A stretch of 64,000 bases of DNA from Bacteroidales bacterium (GCA_026931725.1 JAIXLE010000059.1:1-64000), one strand, 5' to 3'. Numbered from the stretch's first letter, positions 46,001 to 53,211 are shown. Made by a program: numbers and translations. The notes: a model not told the origin generated them from the letters alone.

Positions 46001-46486
46001 GTGATGGGGATTCCGCCCAGCACGAAGGATGCCGCCCCCGATCATGGTTATGCGTTCCCCACGCCGGTTTCCGGGATGCCCGGCGCGGCCCCGATGTCTC
46101 CACAGGGTGCATCTCCGGTGCCGAGTCTGTCGCTGCCGTTGCCTCAGCCAACTCCGGTTCCGACTCCGGTTCCGACTCCGATACCCGCGCCGGGCGTGGT
46201 CCCCGGTGGCCCGATGTCGGCGGCTCCGCAACCGATTCAACCGAGTGTCACCAGTGCGGCCCAGCCGGTGGCCCCGGTGCTGCCTGTGGGCGGTCAGTGG
46301 AACATCATGACCACGCCGCCAAGTGCCCCGGTGGTCCCGGTATCCGCGATGGTTCCGGCTCAGCCGGGAAGCCCGTCGCGAGGGTATGAAATGTTGCCCG
46401 CACCGACGTTGCCCGCCGCAACGCAACCCGCCAAGTCCACCAAGTCCGCCAAGGAGGGCCGGAAATGGAGCGTCTTCGGAAATTGA
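40010..46486 (+). CDS. Giant secretin GspD/PilQ-like protein with about 13 N1-like repeats
   Basis: The 2158-residue protein has a signal peptide after a run of arginines (AAWLGVGTVAVVLPVTLLAQ). An N0-like domain follows (about residues 80-157, LAITFDNKPWSDVIDWFGRE), then roughly 13 N1-like repeats (about residues 165-1655), each a 'VxxLxxA...LxxxL' helix with a 'VDxRTNSxLxxG'-type strand (VDERTNSVLITGPADKI, VDNRSNSLVVMCTETMF, VDDRTNSILVAGSQNDL). Gly-rich loops interrupt repeats at about 884-950, 1284-1383 and 1477-1503. The secretin core lies at about 1657-1928: VLIAEVQLSNTEEFGIE, QGRVEILSRPQIQVADSQTG, VSAADGETIILGGLITK. A Pro-rich tail of about 230 residues ends the protein. Usual GspD is about 650 residues. 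Confidence 0.92.
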   Translation: MSLSRPGMSLALRSSRRRRRWLPVRLAAWLGVGTVAVVLPVTLLAQAPQPSPLKPGVPVLRPDVPSTPTVPPQEAAEKTLAITFDNKPWSDVIDWFGRESGLVWVGSVKVPGSFTIKAEPGRQFTIPQIVDLLNEQLLLKKFILVRRGMTFTILPSDEKLDPTLLPRIDLKELPKRGRSEIVQVIVPLKTLVVEDTLPEIKLMLSPFGDVTPLSKANQIILQDTAGNIGRILSTLKVVENESEGADSLTFACRYIRATKAADVLRGLLTDSSTQVTTNQPNSTPPGSFPQQGFDPRMFDRDRGRSSNSNSGGPRFRTVQITVDERTNSVLITGPADKISLAKKILGELDVAKEGQLPIVVGPPELRTYPVPTGTAETVAKTLQEAYTKTSPSVRVVPVPNSNQIMVYATPGEHLEILDQLKGTEGVKVTATTTALIPLTVLDATETAATLSKIYPSSSGGPTIEAQTSGPVTGLLVRGTPEQITDIKGAIQALGESGGITGGGTSGLRVITVNKGNAAVLAEALAEMMRKMGKNPVRIVAPGATPSPPSTAPAPQPLPPTDTRPKRVPIPGDMSQNQPIHVPETRRVSAQLVDPDKPVPEQKPITITVAGDKLIISGGDPESVAMLSVARIYTQEPKGEDQFEVIRLKNASAAEAAKVISEVFNGPPQPQQQQPQQGGRGGFGGGGGGGRFAEMASRFLGQTAGAGATTPNNPATGRVRVVAEPSSNSLIVVKASPLDLFMIRKLLANAIETSPEGNAVVQRTYIIGPLKYANATEVGATIEDVYANVIGLSPSESARASRFNRNPQPQQKSPSLTVGVDNRSNSLVVMCTETMFKDVADLVEHLDSAAKDNTQVVKLVPVVGIDPAIVQQTIDAIQGRVTQTNQPGGFGGFGGNRGGFGGGGFGGGGFGGNRGGFGGGGFNPGGGFNPGGGNRGGGFGGNRGNRRSSLDGPGTPGENPRNFDDRGMDAPSAVTTAVLYDPNADTRPLGPFFQYAPVGLPESELKLVQASQPSQPAPSPATGDTSDVPSPRGTVTVYPLNEIGGVVIRAADQRDLELTLAIIQELQKRAAGAEPKLEIVPLKNADPGSITAKLNTVFARVQVGLGGNVVPQAARNPANALVPGLSATTVQNVFILPLPRFQSLLVVAPEARFADVLKEIERFDQPNSDANKPHAFQLKKASAQIVASQIQQFWNQRYPDEPLTANQFRVTFDLASNSVFVQASPADLKDVTELVEMLDSAASKAVNEVRVFRLQNAFADELAAVIIQSLTANVVNPIAQASQTGIPASGGAFGGGATGTLTGGLGGGLGGTTGTSSLGGGLGGRPGGGGLGGGGFGGGGLGGGLGGGGLGGGLGGGGLGGGLGGGGLGGTGTVTSVGGMAGGGVVTKSNTLRFFSTKDGQVVESGFLTDVHIIPNARINALIVAAPATTMRMIETMIENLDVVAAARSYVNIFTLTKADAIQTATLLQQLFTSQQTTGGGVGGGVGAAGGFGGAGGGIGGGVGGINTFTQSGTVRPLLTLTGAPTDGASLIDLRISVDDRTNSILVAGSQNDLDTIRAVIARLEAADVEQRYTGVYKLRNAAAADVATSLQNFITQSLTVLNGSQYLTAYQQVQRNIVVVPEPVSNTLLISATPQYFSEIKRMIEKIDAQPSQVVIQVLIAEVQLSNTEEFGIEAGIQSPILFTRSLLPAAGTFANPDGSLTGQVGSPGFNFNSTSPMANANAASSGTVGFQGINNLGLGRSSSLVGVGGFVFSAAADSFNLLIRALKQQGRVEILSRPQIQVADSQTGFVQVGQDYPTLTQSILSGVGTAQQSIQYRPIGITLRVTPRISPDGKVLMRVEPQISTPTPQPVSLGQGFTAPAFNVQTVQTTVSAADGETIILGGLITKTDSRTETGIPFLKDIPYAGALFRYRQQQITKRELLVIMTPHIVSCDVDAARILAEESRRISWVMGDVAALHGHGMEVIGPASEGAMPAPVPNPAANPSGVPAGLMGLPPVMGIPPSTKDAAPDHGYAFPTPVSGMPGAAPMSPQGASPVPSLSLPLPQPTPVPTPVPTPIPAPGVVPGGPMSAAPQPIQPSVTSAAQPVAPVLPVGGQWNIMTTPPSAPVVPVSAMVPAQPGSPSRGYEMLPAPTLPAATQPAKSTKSAKEGRKWSVFGN
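42669..42860 (+). repeat. Gly-rich imperfect tandem repeats in the secretin gene
   Basis: The DNA encodes GGFGG/NRGGFGGGG-type units. A 29-base direct repeat (GGCTTTGGTGGGAACCGAGG and onward) occurs at 42680 and 42731, with a 51-base period. These codon-biased G-rich tracts mark a flexible loop inside an N1-like repeat and are a likely site for slippage. Confidence 0.7.
43872..44140 (+). repeat. Gly/Leu-rich tandem repeats in the secretin gene
   Basis: Three near-identical 27-base units encode a 9-residue LGGGLGGGG-type repeat at 44027-44053, 44054-44080 and 44081-44107, flanked by related GGGLGG segments. They lie in a second flexible insert before the next N1-like strand. Confidence 0.7.
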
Positions 46487-47145
46487 TCCGCCGGGGTGGG
46501 GGGGTGTTCAGTCTGGTGATGCTGGCGAGCGGTTGCGTCACCACGACCACCGACAACACACTGCCCCCTCGGTCACCAGAACCGGCGAAACCGGCGAAGT
46601 CCACGTCACTCAGCGTGCCGAGCCTGTCCTCGCTGACAACGATGGTGGAAGGCCCGAAAGCCATCCCCGTGACCGAGATGGCGGCGGTCTGGTCGAATCG
46701 GATCGCCTACTTGCCGGACCCGACCCGCAACGGTCGACCGGGAGCCGGGCTGGCGGGGCAAGTCATCCTGCTGGGGGCCGAACTCCAGTTCGCTCCGGCG
46801 AGCGGGACACTGACGGTCGATGTATTCGACGAAACCCCTCGGCAACCGGGTGGGCCGCAAGCCTTGGTGCCGGAACGCTGGCAGTTCACGGCGGCGGATC
46901 TGAAGAAGCTCGAAGCCTCGGATGAACGCTTTGGCCGGAGCTACACGCTGTTTCTGCCGTGGCTGGCGTATCGCCCCGATGTGACCCGTGTGCGGATCAT
47001 GGCCCGGTATGACCCAGCCGATGGCGGTCACCCGCTGTTCGCGCCAGCTTCGACCTTGACAATCGACACCACGCCGCAGAACGGTTCTTCGGTTTGGTCT
47101 GGCGGTACTCAGGTGGTTCCCGCGGTCACGCTGGGGGGACGATGA
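46465..47145 (+). CDS. Putative lipoprotein at the end of the secretion operon
   Basis: The 226-residue protein starts inside the secretin gene, overlapping by 22 bases. The N-terminus has arginines, then GVFSLVMLASGCVTTTTD, a likely lipobox (LASGC) with the lipidated cysteine at residue 24. A Thr/Pro/Ser linker follows, then a soluble beta-rich part (ITLL-like strands such as GQVILLGAELQFAPASGTLT and FLPWLAYRPDVTRVRIMARY). It may act as a pilotin-like partner of the secretin, inferred only from position and lipid signal. No named family was recognised. Confidence 0.7.
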   Translation: MERLRKLIRRGGGVFSLVMLASGCVTTTTDNTLPPRSPEPAKPAKSTSLSVPSLSSLTTMVEGPKAIPVTEMAAVWSNRIAYLPDPTRNGRPGAGLAGQVILLGAELQFAPASGTLTVDVFDETPRQPGGPQALVPERWQFTAADLKKLEASDERFGRSYTLFLPWLAYRPDVTRVRIMARYDPADGGHPLFAPASTLTIDTTPQNGSSVWSGGTQVVPAVTLGGR

Positions 47146-47151
47146 TTGTTG

Positions 47152-47189
47152 ATTCTCCTCACACGCACGTCTCGGAAGGTGAGGAGAAT
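47152..47189. terminator. Bidirectional hairpin between convergent genes
   Basis: ATTCTCCTCAC (47152-47162) and GTGAGGAGAAT (47179-47189) are perfect 11-bp inverted repeats with a 16-base loop. They lie between the end of the lipoprotein gene (plus) and the end of ftsY (minus), 18 bases from the ftsY stop. Runs of T are weak, so the call rests on the stem and the convergent position. Confidence 0.6.
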
Positions 47190-47207
47190 ATCATTCCATT
47201 CTGATTA

Positions 47208-48116
47208 TTATTCAAACAATGCCGCGACGAATGTATCCGGGTCGAACGGTTCGAGATCGTCGACCCCTTCCCCTACGCCGATGTATTTCACGGGCAGCCC
47301 GACTTTGTGCTTGATGGCGAACACGGCTCCCCCCTTCGCGGTGCCGTCGAGTTTGGTCAAGATGATGCCGGTGCAGTGGACCGTTTTTTTGAACTGCTCC
47401 GCCTGGGCGACCGCGTTCTGGCCGGTGGTCGAATCGAGGACCAAAAAGACCTCGTGCGGCGCACCCGGAATCTGCTTGCCGACGATGCGATGAATCTTTT
47501 CCAGTTCGCGCATGAGGTGGGTTTGCGTGTGCAGGCGGCCCGCGGTGTCGACAATCAGAACGTCGTACTGGCGAGCCTTCGCGCGTTCACAGGCATCGTG
47601 GGCCACGGCGGCCGGGTCAGAACCTTGTTGCTGCTTGACGATGTCCACGCCGGTACGTTCGCACCAGACCGTTAGTTGCTCAACCGCCGCGGCACGGAAG
47701 GTATCGCAGGCGGCGACTAGGACTTTTTTCCCGTCCTGCTTGAGCCGATTCGCCAGCTTGGCAATCGACGTGGTTTTTCCCGAGCCGTTGACCCCGGCAA
47801 TCATGACCACGGTCGGCCCTGCACTGGTGTAATGAATCCCAGCCGAAGGGTCTGAAAGCATGGCGCGGAGTTGTTCCTGGACGAACAGTTTGACATTCTC
47901 GCCGACTTCCTGATCCAAAAACCCTTGCCGGACCCGTTCGACAATTTGGTTCGTCGCCGCGAAGCCGACATCCGCCAGGAGGAGTTGTTCTTCCAGTTGC
48001 GTTAAAAACGCCTTATCGACGCGGCGATTGCCGGTGAATAGGTCCACGACCCCCGTGAAGACCCCGCGTGTCTTGGCGAGGCCCGCCTTGATTTTCGTGA
48101 AGATCCGTCCGAACAC
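47208..48116 (-). CDS. ftsY: Signal recognition particle receptor FtsY
   Basis: The 302-residue GTPase pairs with Ffh to deliver ribosome-nascent chains to the membrane. The NG domains are complete: the N helix bundle (FTKIKAGLAKTRGVFTG), the P-loop GVNGSGKTTSIAKLA, DTFRAAAVEQL, the DTAGRLHTQTHLM switch, TKLDGTAKGG, and the closing GVGEGVDDLEPFD. The acidic A domain is missing, as in many bacteria. The GTG at 48116 has GGTGA 4 bases upstream. Longer frames to 48275 add about 53 residues with no family match. It is convergent with the secretion operon. Confidence 0.93.
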   Translation of the reverse strand: MFGRIFTKIKAGLAKTRGVFTGVVDLFTGNRRVDKAFLTQLEEQLLLADVGFAATNQIVERVRQGFLDQEVGENVKLFVQEQLRAMLSDPSAGIHYTSAGPTVVMIAGVNGSGKTTSIAKLANRLKQDGKKVLVAACDTFRAAAVEQLTVWCERTGVDIVKQQQGSDPAAVAHDACERAKARQYDVLIVDTAGRLHTQTHLMRELEKIHRIVGKQIPGAPHEVFLVLDSTTGQNAVAQAEQFKKTVHCTGIILTKLDGTAKGGAVFAIKHKVGLPVKYIGVGEGVDDLEPFDPDTFVAALFE

Positions 48117-48286
48117 GCGATCACCGCCCTTTGTTTGTTGACGATTGGAAGCGCAGATATTGTACGGGGTGAACCGGGTGGCGTTGACCCTGTCCGCCAG
48201 GAGTCCTATCATCCTTCTCATCAGGCTGATTGTAGCGATTTTTCCGCTTTGTTCAGACGGCGGAATGGCCGTCACGGGAGTCCCGC

Positions 48287-49273
48287 ATGAAAGCGGATGA
48301 CCAAAATATTTCCCCCACGACTTCCTCGGACCCGATTATGGGGGCGAACCTCGTGCCGCCACCGGGGCGCCGTCACGGGCAACACGACCACCACCACCCC
48401 GCGACCGGTGAGGCGGCCGTCACCGAAGGCATTTCCGAGTTCTGGAGCGATTTGAAGTTCTGGATCGGTCGGAATCGGCGAGCGTGCGGAATCGTTCTGG
48501 GTGTGATTTTACTATTCGCCCTGTATCTGTTCTGGTCCGGCCAGAGCCAGCAAGGCAACTCCCGGCTCTGGGCTGATCTGGAACAGACGACCGCCCCGGA
48601 AGTGTATCAATCATTTGCCGATGCGAACGGCAACACGATTGCCGGGAAGATCGCACGCATGGAGTTGGCCCGGAGCCAGTTCGGCCCGAACGGGATTGCA
48701 CAACTCAGCACCCGCAACGCCGAGGCCCGCAAGAAGGGGATCGAGAACCTCGAAAAAGCCCGCGCTGCGTTCCTGGCCCTGGCGGATGAGTTCCCCAAAG
48801 ACCTGACCATGCGGGCGGAAGCCCTCCGGCTCGCCGCGGAGGCGGAACTGGCCCTAGTCGGTATCCCGAAGGCGGACAAACCCCAGGAATACCGGGGCAG
48901 CGTGCAGGAAACGGTCAAAATCTACAACCGACTTGTGGAAGTCGTCGGCGAAAGTTCCACTGTGGGCGCATGGGCGAAGAAACGCGCCACGGACCTGAAA
49001 GCCCGCGAAGCCGATGTTCTCAAAGTCGCGGTGACGCTGAACGACCTGATGACCCCACCACCAGTGTCGGACATCCAACCACCCACGAACCCGCTGACTC
49101 CATCTGGTCCAACAGGTGCCAAACCGCCGGTCACGCCGCAAGAGCCGATCAAGACCCCAACCGCTCCGCTTACCCCGGCGACGCAACCCGCGACCCCGCC
49201 CCCGGCGACGAAGCCCGCAACCCCGCCCCCGGCGACGAAGCCCGCAACCCCGCCCCCGGCGACGAAGAAGTAA
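48287..49273 (+). CDS. Membrane-anchored TPR-like protein with a repeat tail
   Basis: The 328-residue protein has a His-rich N-terminus (PGRRHGQHDHHHPATGEAA), one membrane helix at about residues 68-86 (GIVLGVILLFALYLFW) and a helical periplasmic part (about 90-250) that resembles YfgM/TPR-like proteins (GKIARMELARSQFGPNG). The last about 70 residues are Pro/Thr-rich and carry PATPPPATK repeats. It is oriented away from ftsY and lies 48 bases before the pseudouridine synthase. The YfgM comparison is loose and functional assignment is not made. Confidence 0.65.
   Translation: MKADDQNISPTTSSDPIMGANLVPPPGRRHGQHDHHHPATGEAAVTEGISEFWSDLKFWIGRNRRACGIVLGVILLFALYLFWSGQSQQGNSRLWADLEQTTAPEVYQSFADANGNTIAGKIARMELARSQFGPNGIAQLSTRNAEARKKGIENLEKARAAFLALADEFPKDLTMRAEALRLAAEAELALVGIPKADKPQEYRGSVQETVKIYNRLVEVVGESSTVGAWAKKRATDLKAREADVLKVAVTLNDLMTPPPVSDIQPPTNPLTPSGPTGAKPPVTPQEPIKTPTAPLTPATQPATPPPATKPATPPPATKPATPPPATKK
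49175..49270 (+). repeat. 27-base tandem repeat encoding KPATPPPAT
   Basis: Three 27-base units, starting at about 49175, 49202 and 49229, encode a 9-residue PATPPPATK repeat in the C-terminal tail, followed by a partial unit. Units 2 and 3 are identical and unit 1 differs by a few bases. Confidence 0.8.
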
Positions 49274-49321
49274 CTTCCTCACTGGCACGGCCGCCTCTGG
49301 CGGTCGTGAGCCTGTACCGAT

Positions 49322-50392
49322 ATGGATGATCTCCCTACCGACGATGATGAAGACCTCCTGCCGATGGACGCGGCCGCCTCGGTCACGGCACCATCCTATG
49401 CCCGAGCCCGCGACCCGATTGAGTTGCTGGTGAAGGTCAAATCCGAAGGTATGCGGTTAGATCATTATCTGCAAATCTTCATTCAAGATTTTAGCCGTTC
49501 GGAACTGCAAAAGGCGATCGCGGGCGGACACATCCTCGTCAATGGCCGGGCCAGCAAAGCGAGCTATAAAGTTCGCAACGATGATCAGCTGTTCGTGCAG
49601 TTGCCCGAGCCGATTCACGATGTCATCATCCCGGAGAATATCCCGCTCGACGTGCTGTACGAGGATGAATGGCTGGCCATCATCAACAAACCTTCCAATA
49701 TGGTCGTCCATCCCGCACGGGGAAACTGGACCGGCACACTGGCCAATGCACTCGCCTTCCGCTTCGCCGAGGCACTCAGTCGGGAGAATGGCACATTTCG
49801 CCCCGGCATCGTCCACCGACTCGACCGGGATACCAGCGGCGTGATTCTGATTGCGAAGGAAGACCGCACGCACCGGGAAGTGTCCTTGCAATTCGAGAAA
49901 CGCACGGTCCACAAGGAGTACGTCGCTTTGACCGCCGGGGTACTCGACCGCGACAGTGATTACATCGAAGCCGCGATGAAACATCATCCGCACGAACGGG
50001 AGAAAATGATCGTCGCGGATGCGTCCGACCCAGAGGCCAAACCGGCGTGCAGCTATTACGAGGTCATGGAGCGTTTCCGTGGTTATACGCTGGTGAAGGT
50101 GCAACCCCGCACGGGCCGCACCCATCAGATTCGGGTGCATCTGCTCCACGCGGGCTGCCCAGTGCTGGCGGACAAGATGTACGGCAGTCGCAACCGGGTG
50201 TTGCGTTCCGACATCGTCCCGCATTTGCCGCTCGATCAGGATGAGGAACTATTGGGCCGACAGGCACTGCACGCGTTTCGTCTGCGGTTCAAGCATCCGC
50301 GACGCGGGGTCTGGATCGAAGCCGAAGCCCCACTCCCCCCGGACATTCGCCGTGTCCTCGACACGCTGCGCGAACACCGCCCATTACGGTAG
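49322..50392 (+). CDS. RluA-family 23S rRNA pseudouridine synthase (RluD-like)
   Basis: The 356-residue enzyme has an N-terminal S4 RNA-binding domain (RLDHYLQIFIQDFSRSELQK) at about residues 42-100 and an RluA catalytic core. The core has the active aspartate in VHRLDRDTSGVILIAK and later RFRGYTLVKVQPRTGRTHQI with HLLHAGCPVLADKMYG. The architecture fits RluD, which modifies helix 69 of 23S rRNA, but RluA-family members are hard to separate by sequence, so no symbol is assigned. It is not followed closely by another plus-strand gene. Confidence 0.9.
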   Translation: MDDLPTDDDEDLLPMDAAASVTAPSYARARDPIELLVKVKSEGMRLDHYLQIFIQDFSRSELQKAIAGGHILVNGRASKASYKVRNDDQLFVQLPEPIHDVIIPENIPLDVLYEDEWLAIINKPSNMVVHPARGNWTGTLANALAFRFAEALSRENGTFRPGIVHRLDRDTSGVILIAKEDRTHREVSLQFEKRTVHKEYVALTAGVLDRDSDYIEAAMKHHPHEREKMIVADASDPEAKPACSYYEVMERFRGYTLVKVQPRTGRTHQIRVHLLHAGCPVLADKMYGSRNRVLRSDIVPHLPLDQDEELLGRQALHAFRLRFKHPRRGVWIEAEAPLPPDIRRVLDTLREHRPLR

Positions 50393-50405
50393 CGGTGTTC
50401 TTGTA

Positions 50406-50444
50406 GACAAACTCGGTGTGGGTATCTTTGGTTCTGTGTTTGTC
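50406..50444. terminator. Possible hairpin between convergent genes
   Basis: GACAAAC (50406-50412) and GTTTGTC (50438-50444) are perfect 7-bp inverted repeats with a long loop, in the gap between the pseudouridine synthase gene and nuoB, which point at each other. No strong T-run is seen. Confidence 0.3.
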
Positions 50445-50496
50445 AGTTTCTACGGAGCCAGGGGCGATTGTTCCTGGTTGAGTCTCCTCATTTCGG

Positions 50497-51111
50497 TCAC
50501 TTTGTCGGTTTGGCGGCTTCTTTTTGAGCGAGTCGGTAGGCGATGGTTTTTTCCTGGGTTTCCAGCTCTGGCGGCATCTGCACGCGGCCAGTGCGTGTGG
50601 GGATGAGCGGTTCCTCGGTCACGGGTTCCCGCGCGATGATCTTCATTCGGCGAATCTTGTCCTGCACCCGCATGAGTCCTTCGAGCAAGGCTTCCGGCCG
50701 CGGCGGGCAACCGGGAACATACACGTCGACCGGCACGATGAGATCGACTCCCTTGGCGACGTTGTAGCCGTAGGTGTAGTACGGCCCACCGCCGCAGGTG
50801 CAGGCACCCATCGCAATGACGAATTTCGGGTCCGGCATCTGGTTGTAGAGTCGTCGCACTCGCTCGGCCATTTTGAGGTTCACCGTCCCGGCGACGATCA
50901 TCAGATCGGCTTGACGGGGAGTCGCGCGGAAGGCACCGGCTCCGAAGCGGTCCAGATCGTAGCGGGGTGCGCCGACCGCCATCATCTCGATGGCACAGCA
51001 AGCCAGTCCGAAGGTCATGGGCCACAGCGAGGACGACCGCGCCCAGTCGATCGCCTGATCGAGGGTGGTGACCACGAAACCATCATCAAAGCGATTTTGC
51101 AGCAGTGGCAT
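50497..51111 (-). CDS. nuoB: NADH-quinone oxidoreductase subunit B
   Basis: The 204-residue subunit carries the N2 iron-sulfur cluster, which passes electrons to quinone. The cluster-ligand cysteines are present: [23 protein letters not shown] and [16 protein letters not shown]-terminal extension of about 40 residues ([20 protein letters not shown]) is longer than usual. It ends a run with nuoI, nuoA, a DUF4058 gene and a 72-residue gene on the minus strand, 27 bases after the latter. The ATG is at the expected place ([14 protein letters not shown]). Confidence 0.95.
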   Translation of the reverse strand: MPLLQNRFDDGFVVTTLDQAIDWARSSSLWPMTFGLACCAIEMMAVGAPRYDLDRFGAGAFRATPRQADLMIVAGTVNLKMAERVRRLYNQMPDPKFVIAMGACTCGGGPYYTYGYNVAKGVDLIVPVDVYVPGCPPRPEALLEGLMRVQDKIRRMKIIAREPVTEEPLIPTRTGRVQMPPELETQEKTIAYRLAQKEAAKPTK

Positions 51112-51138
51112 TAGGTTGATTCCGGTGACAAGGTCAGT

Positions 51139-51357
51139 TTATGAAGGATGGTTCATTCTCAGAATGATTTCTTGTTGAACTTGCTCTTCAGTCCAATCGG
51201 GATGGAGTATGCGGATACCGGCGGCCATCAGGAGGCGGCCCGTGCGATTGGCCGTTCCTACCAGTGCAATTTTCTCGGCTGGGGTTTTACTTTTCATCAT
51301 GCGGACAACATCATCACTTATGACTTCGATCCGATGGGGATCCGGGACATATTTCAT
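51139..51357 (-). CDS. Small conserved-looking protein of unknown function
   Basis: This 72-residue protein (MKYVPDPHRIEVISDDVVRM) is helical and charged, with a segment AEKIALVGTANRTGRLLMAA and ending TEEQVQQEIILRMNHPS. The sequence looks translated and maintained because it ends in an ordered helix and sits between DUF4058 and nuoB in a tight run (15 bases after DUF4058, 27 before nuoB). No domain is recognised. Confidence 0.6.
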   Translation of the reverse strand: MKYVPDPHRIEVISDDVVRMMKSKTPAEKIALVGTANRTGRLLMAAGIRILHPDWTEEQVQQEIILRMNHPS

Positions 51358-51372
51358 GATAGAACCTTCGCA

Positions 51373-52095
51373 TTACTGTAGTAATCCCCGGAGCGCACGG
51401 GGGAATGCATCCCAGGTGGCCTGATAAGTCGATTCCAACGGTACGGAGACGTACCAACCCGGTCGGAGGAAGATCGGCATATCCGGGAGTCGATCGCCGA
51501 CTCCGAGCGGCTCCATGTAGGCTACCCAGTTCAGGCTGGATTCGTAGGATACCACGGTGCGTGTTTTGTCGGCTGGGCTTGCGAAGATATTGTCGTCGAT
51601 TTCTGCCCAGATGGCCTGATGGATACCCTGGGGGTCACGCGGTGTCGGTGGGAAGAGGTCGATCACCAGCAAATGGATGCCATGACGGAGCCATTCTAGC
51701 GACTTCTGCACGAAGGCTCGAAAATCCGCCCGGCTTCCCTTGTTCCCTGGGGAAATGATCTCGATCACAGCGACCACTTCACCGTGTCGGTGCCGAATGG
51801 CGATCCGGTTCGCCTTCTGGGCGTACAGATCGGTTTCCCGCTGCTGAATGACCTGGGTGAGTGGCGGAGACTGTGCGACGGCTACCCCGCCTTGGGGCTC
51901 CGCATCCGCGGGGTCGACCGCCACCCGGAGTGTGAGAACATCGGGAATCGGCCCCGCGATCCGTTGTTCCACCAGTGCGAAATGGTCTGACGGTAAGATG
52001 CCAGCATTCAGACAATTTTGAATATTCACCGACCAGGATTGATGGAAGGCGTGGAACAACCCTGCATCCACGCGGGTCCAGTCGTGTATCGGCAT
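51373..52095 (-). CDS. DUF4058 family protein
   Basis: The 240-residue protein begins MPIHDWTRVDAGLFHAFHQS, the family signature, then FALVEQRIAGPIPDVLTL and VVAVIEIISPGNKGSRADFR with the restriction-endonuclease-like E-I-(I/L)-S-P pattern, then HLLVIDLFPP and EIDDNIFASPA. It ends with VPLESTYQATWDAFP. DUF4058 proteins are common in planctomycetes and cyanobacteria and their function is not known. GGAGGGG precedes the ATG at 52095; the longer frame from 52317 overlaps nuoA. It sits unexpectedly between nuoA and nuoB, starting 2 bases after the nuoA stop. Confidence 0.9.
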   Translation of the reverse strand: MPIHDWTRVDAGLFHAFHQSWSVNIQNCLNAGILPSDHFALVEQRIAGPIPDVLTLRVAVDPADAEPQGGVAVAQSPPLTQVIQQRETDLYAQKANRIAIRHRHGEVVAVIEIISPGNKGSRADFRAFVQKSLEWLRHGIHLLVIDLFPPTPRDPQGIHQAIWAEIDDNIFASPADKTRTVVSYESSLNWVAYMEPLGVGDRLPDMPIFLRPGWYVSVPLESTYQATWDAFPRALRGLLQ

Positions 52096-52097
52096 CG

Positions 52098-52616
52098 CTA
52101 CCCCTCCGATGGCATCATCCTTCGGTTGCTTTGGGCGGCGGTGCTGCGGACCCATTCCAGGTCGCCACGCCGCCAGAGGTAAGCGAAACCCACCAGTAAG
52201 ATGCTGAAAAAGACCACCATTTCCAGGAACGCGAACCCGGCGAACGACGCAGCCAGACTCGGTTCGGGAAGGACGGTTTCCTGGCCGGGCAGCGTCAGAT
52301 TCCCGGCGGCTTCCCACTGCTGAGCGGCGGGGAGCGTCTCCTGAGCGGCTCGGTTCACGCTGCCGAACACCACCGCCCAGGGAAAGAAAAACACCATTTC
52401 CACATCGAAGATCACGAACAGTAATGCCACCACATAAAACCGCAAATCGAACTGCCCCCAGGCCGAGCCGATCGGCTGTTCACCGCATTCGTAAATCGCC
52501 AATTTCTCGGGGTTGGGCCGATTGGGCCGCACCAACCAGCCGACGAGCAGATTCGCCGCGAGGAACAACACCCCCACGGTGAGAAACACCAGGATCGTGG
52601 CGACGAGTGTAATCAT
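52098..52616 (-). CDS. nuoA: NADH-quinone oxidoreductase subunit A
   Basis: The 172-residue membrane subunit has three helices: ITLVATILVFLTVGVLFLAA at the start, FYVVALLFVIFDVEMVFFFP in the middle, and FAFLEMVVFFSILLVGFAYL near the end. The family motif YECGEQPIGSAWGQFDLRFY is complete, and the conserved acidic residue in FDVEMVFFFPW is present. Between helices 2 and 3 lies an extra periplasmic loop of about 35 residues (NRAAQETLPAAQQWEAAGNL) not usual in NuoA. It follows nuoI with 2 bases between, so the pair is co-transcribed. Confidence 0.95.
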   Translation of the reverse strand: MITLVATILVFLTVGVLFLAANLLVGWLVRPNRPNPEKLAIYECGEQPIGSAWGQFDLRFYVVALLFVIFDVEMVFFFPWAVVFGSVNRAAQETLPAAQQWEAAGNLTLPGQETVLPEPSLAASFAGFAFLEMVVFFSILLVGFAYLWRRGDLEWVRSTAAQSNRRMMPSEG

Positions 52617-52618
52617 GT

Positions 52619-53137
52619 TTAGACTTTCGACCAGACCGGAAGGGCAACCCGTTTCGATTCTTGCACGGCTGTCGGACTGAGGGTGTCGTGCCCCCAGGCC
52701 GTGGCGAGCGGCAACTTGGCGAAGTCCACGATGCAGCCATCGCGTGTGTAACAACTCAGATCATGGGTTGAACCCATGAAGATGCAATCCACCGGGCACG
52801 GATCGACACAGAGCGAGCAGAACATGCACTTTGTGTAGTCGATTGTAAAACCCGTGATGAGGAACCCTTTGGCCGGGGGTGGCGCTTTTTCTTTCGCAAT
52901 GTAGATGCAATCGACCGGGCAGGCACGCGCGCACTTATCGCAGCCGATGCAGGTGGTGAGGTCAAAACGGTGGAAGCCACGGTAACGCGGCCGGATCGGG
53001 ACGGGGTGTTCCGGGTAGGCGAAGTGCCCGGTAAAAGTGCCCCGGCGGTAGGTTTGCACGAAGTAGCGGAGTGTCACGAACATGCTACTCGCAATGCTGC
53101 GGATCGCCACGAACACGTTGCGGAACCAGCTGCGCAT
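52619..53137 (-). CDS. nuoI: NADH-quinone oxidoreductase subunit I
   Basis: The 172-residue subunit carries two 4Fe-4S clusters (N6a and N6b). Both ligand sets are present: [18 protein letters not shown] and [18 protein letters not shown]. The N-terminus, [20 protein letters not shown], is the usual membrane-lying helix, followed by [18 protein letters not shown]. The ATG at 53137 has GGAGAA upstream and suits the family; a longer frame to 53215 overlaps the neighbouring ABC gene. It leads the nuoI-nuoA run. Confidence 0.95.
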   Translation of the reverse strand: MRSWFRNVFVAIRSIASSMFVTLRYFVQTYRRGTFTGHFAYPEHPVPIRPRYRGFHRFDLTTCIGCDKCARACPVDCIYIAKEKAPPPAKGFLITGFTIDYTKCMFCSLCVDPCPVDCIFMGSTHDLSCYTRDGCIVDFAKLPLATAWGHDTLSPTAVQESKRVALPVWSKV

Positions 53138-53211
53138 GATGAGTTCTCCGAGTGGGCCGCCCCTGAGAATTGTATCGAATCGTTCCCCGAACACCCAAAA
53201 TTCCGCCAACT

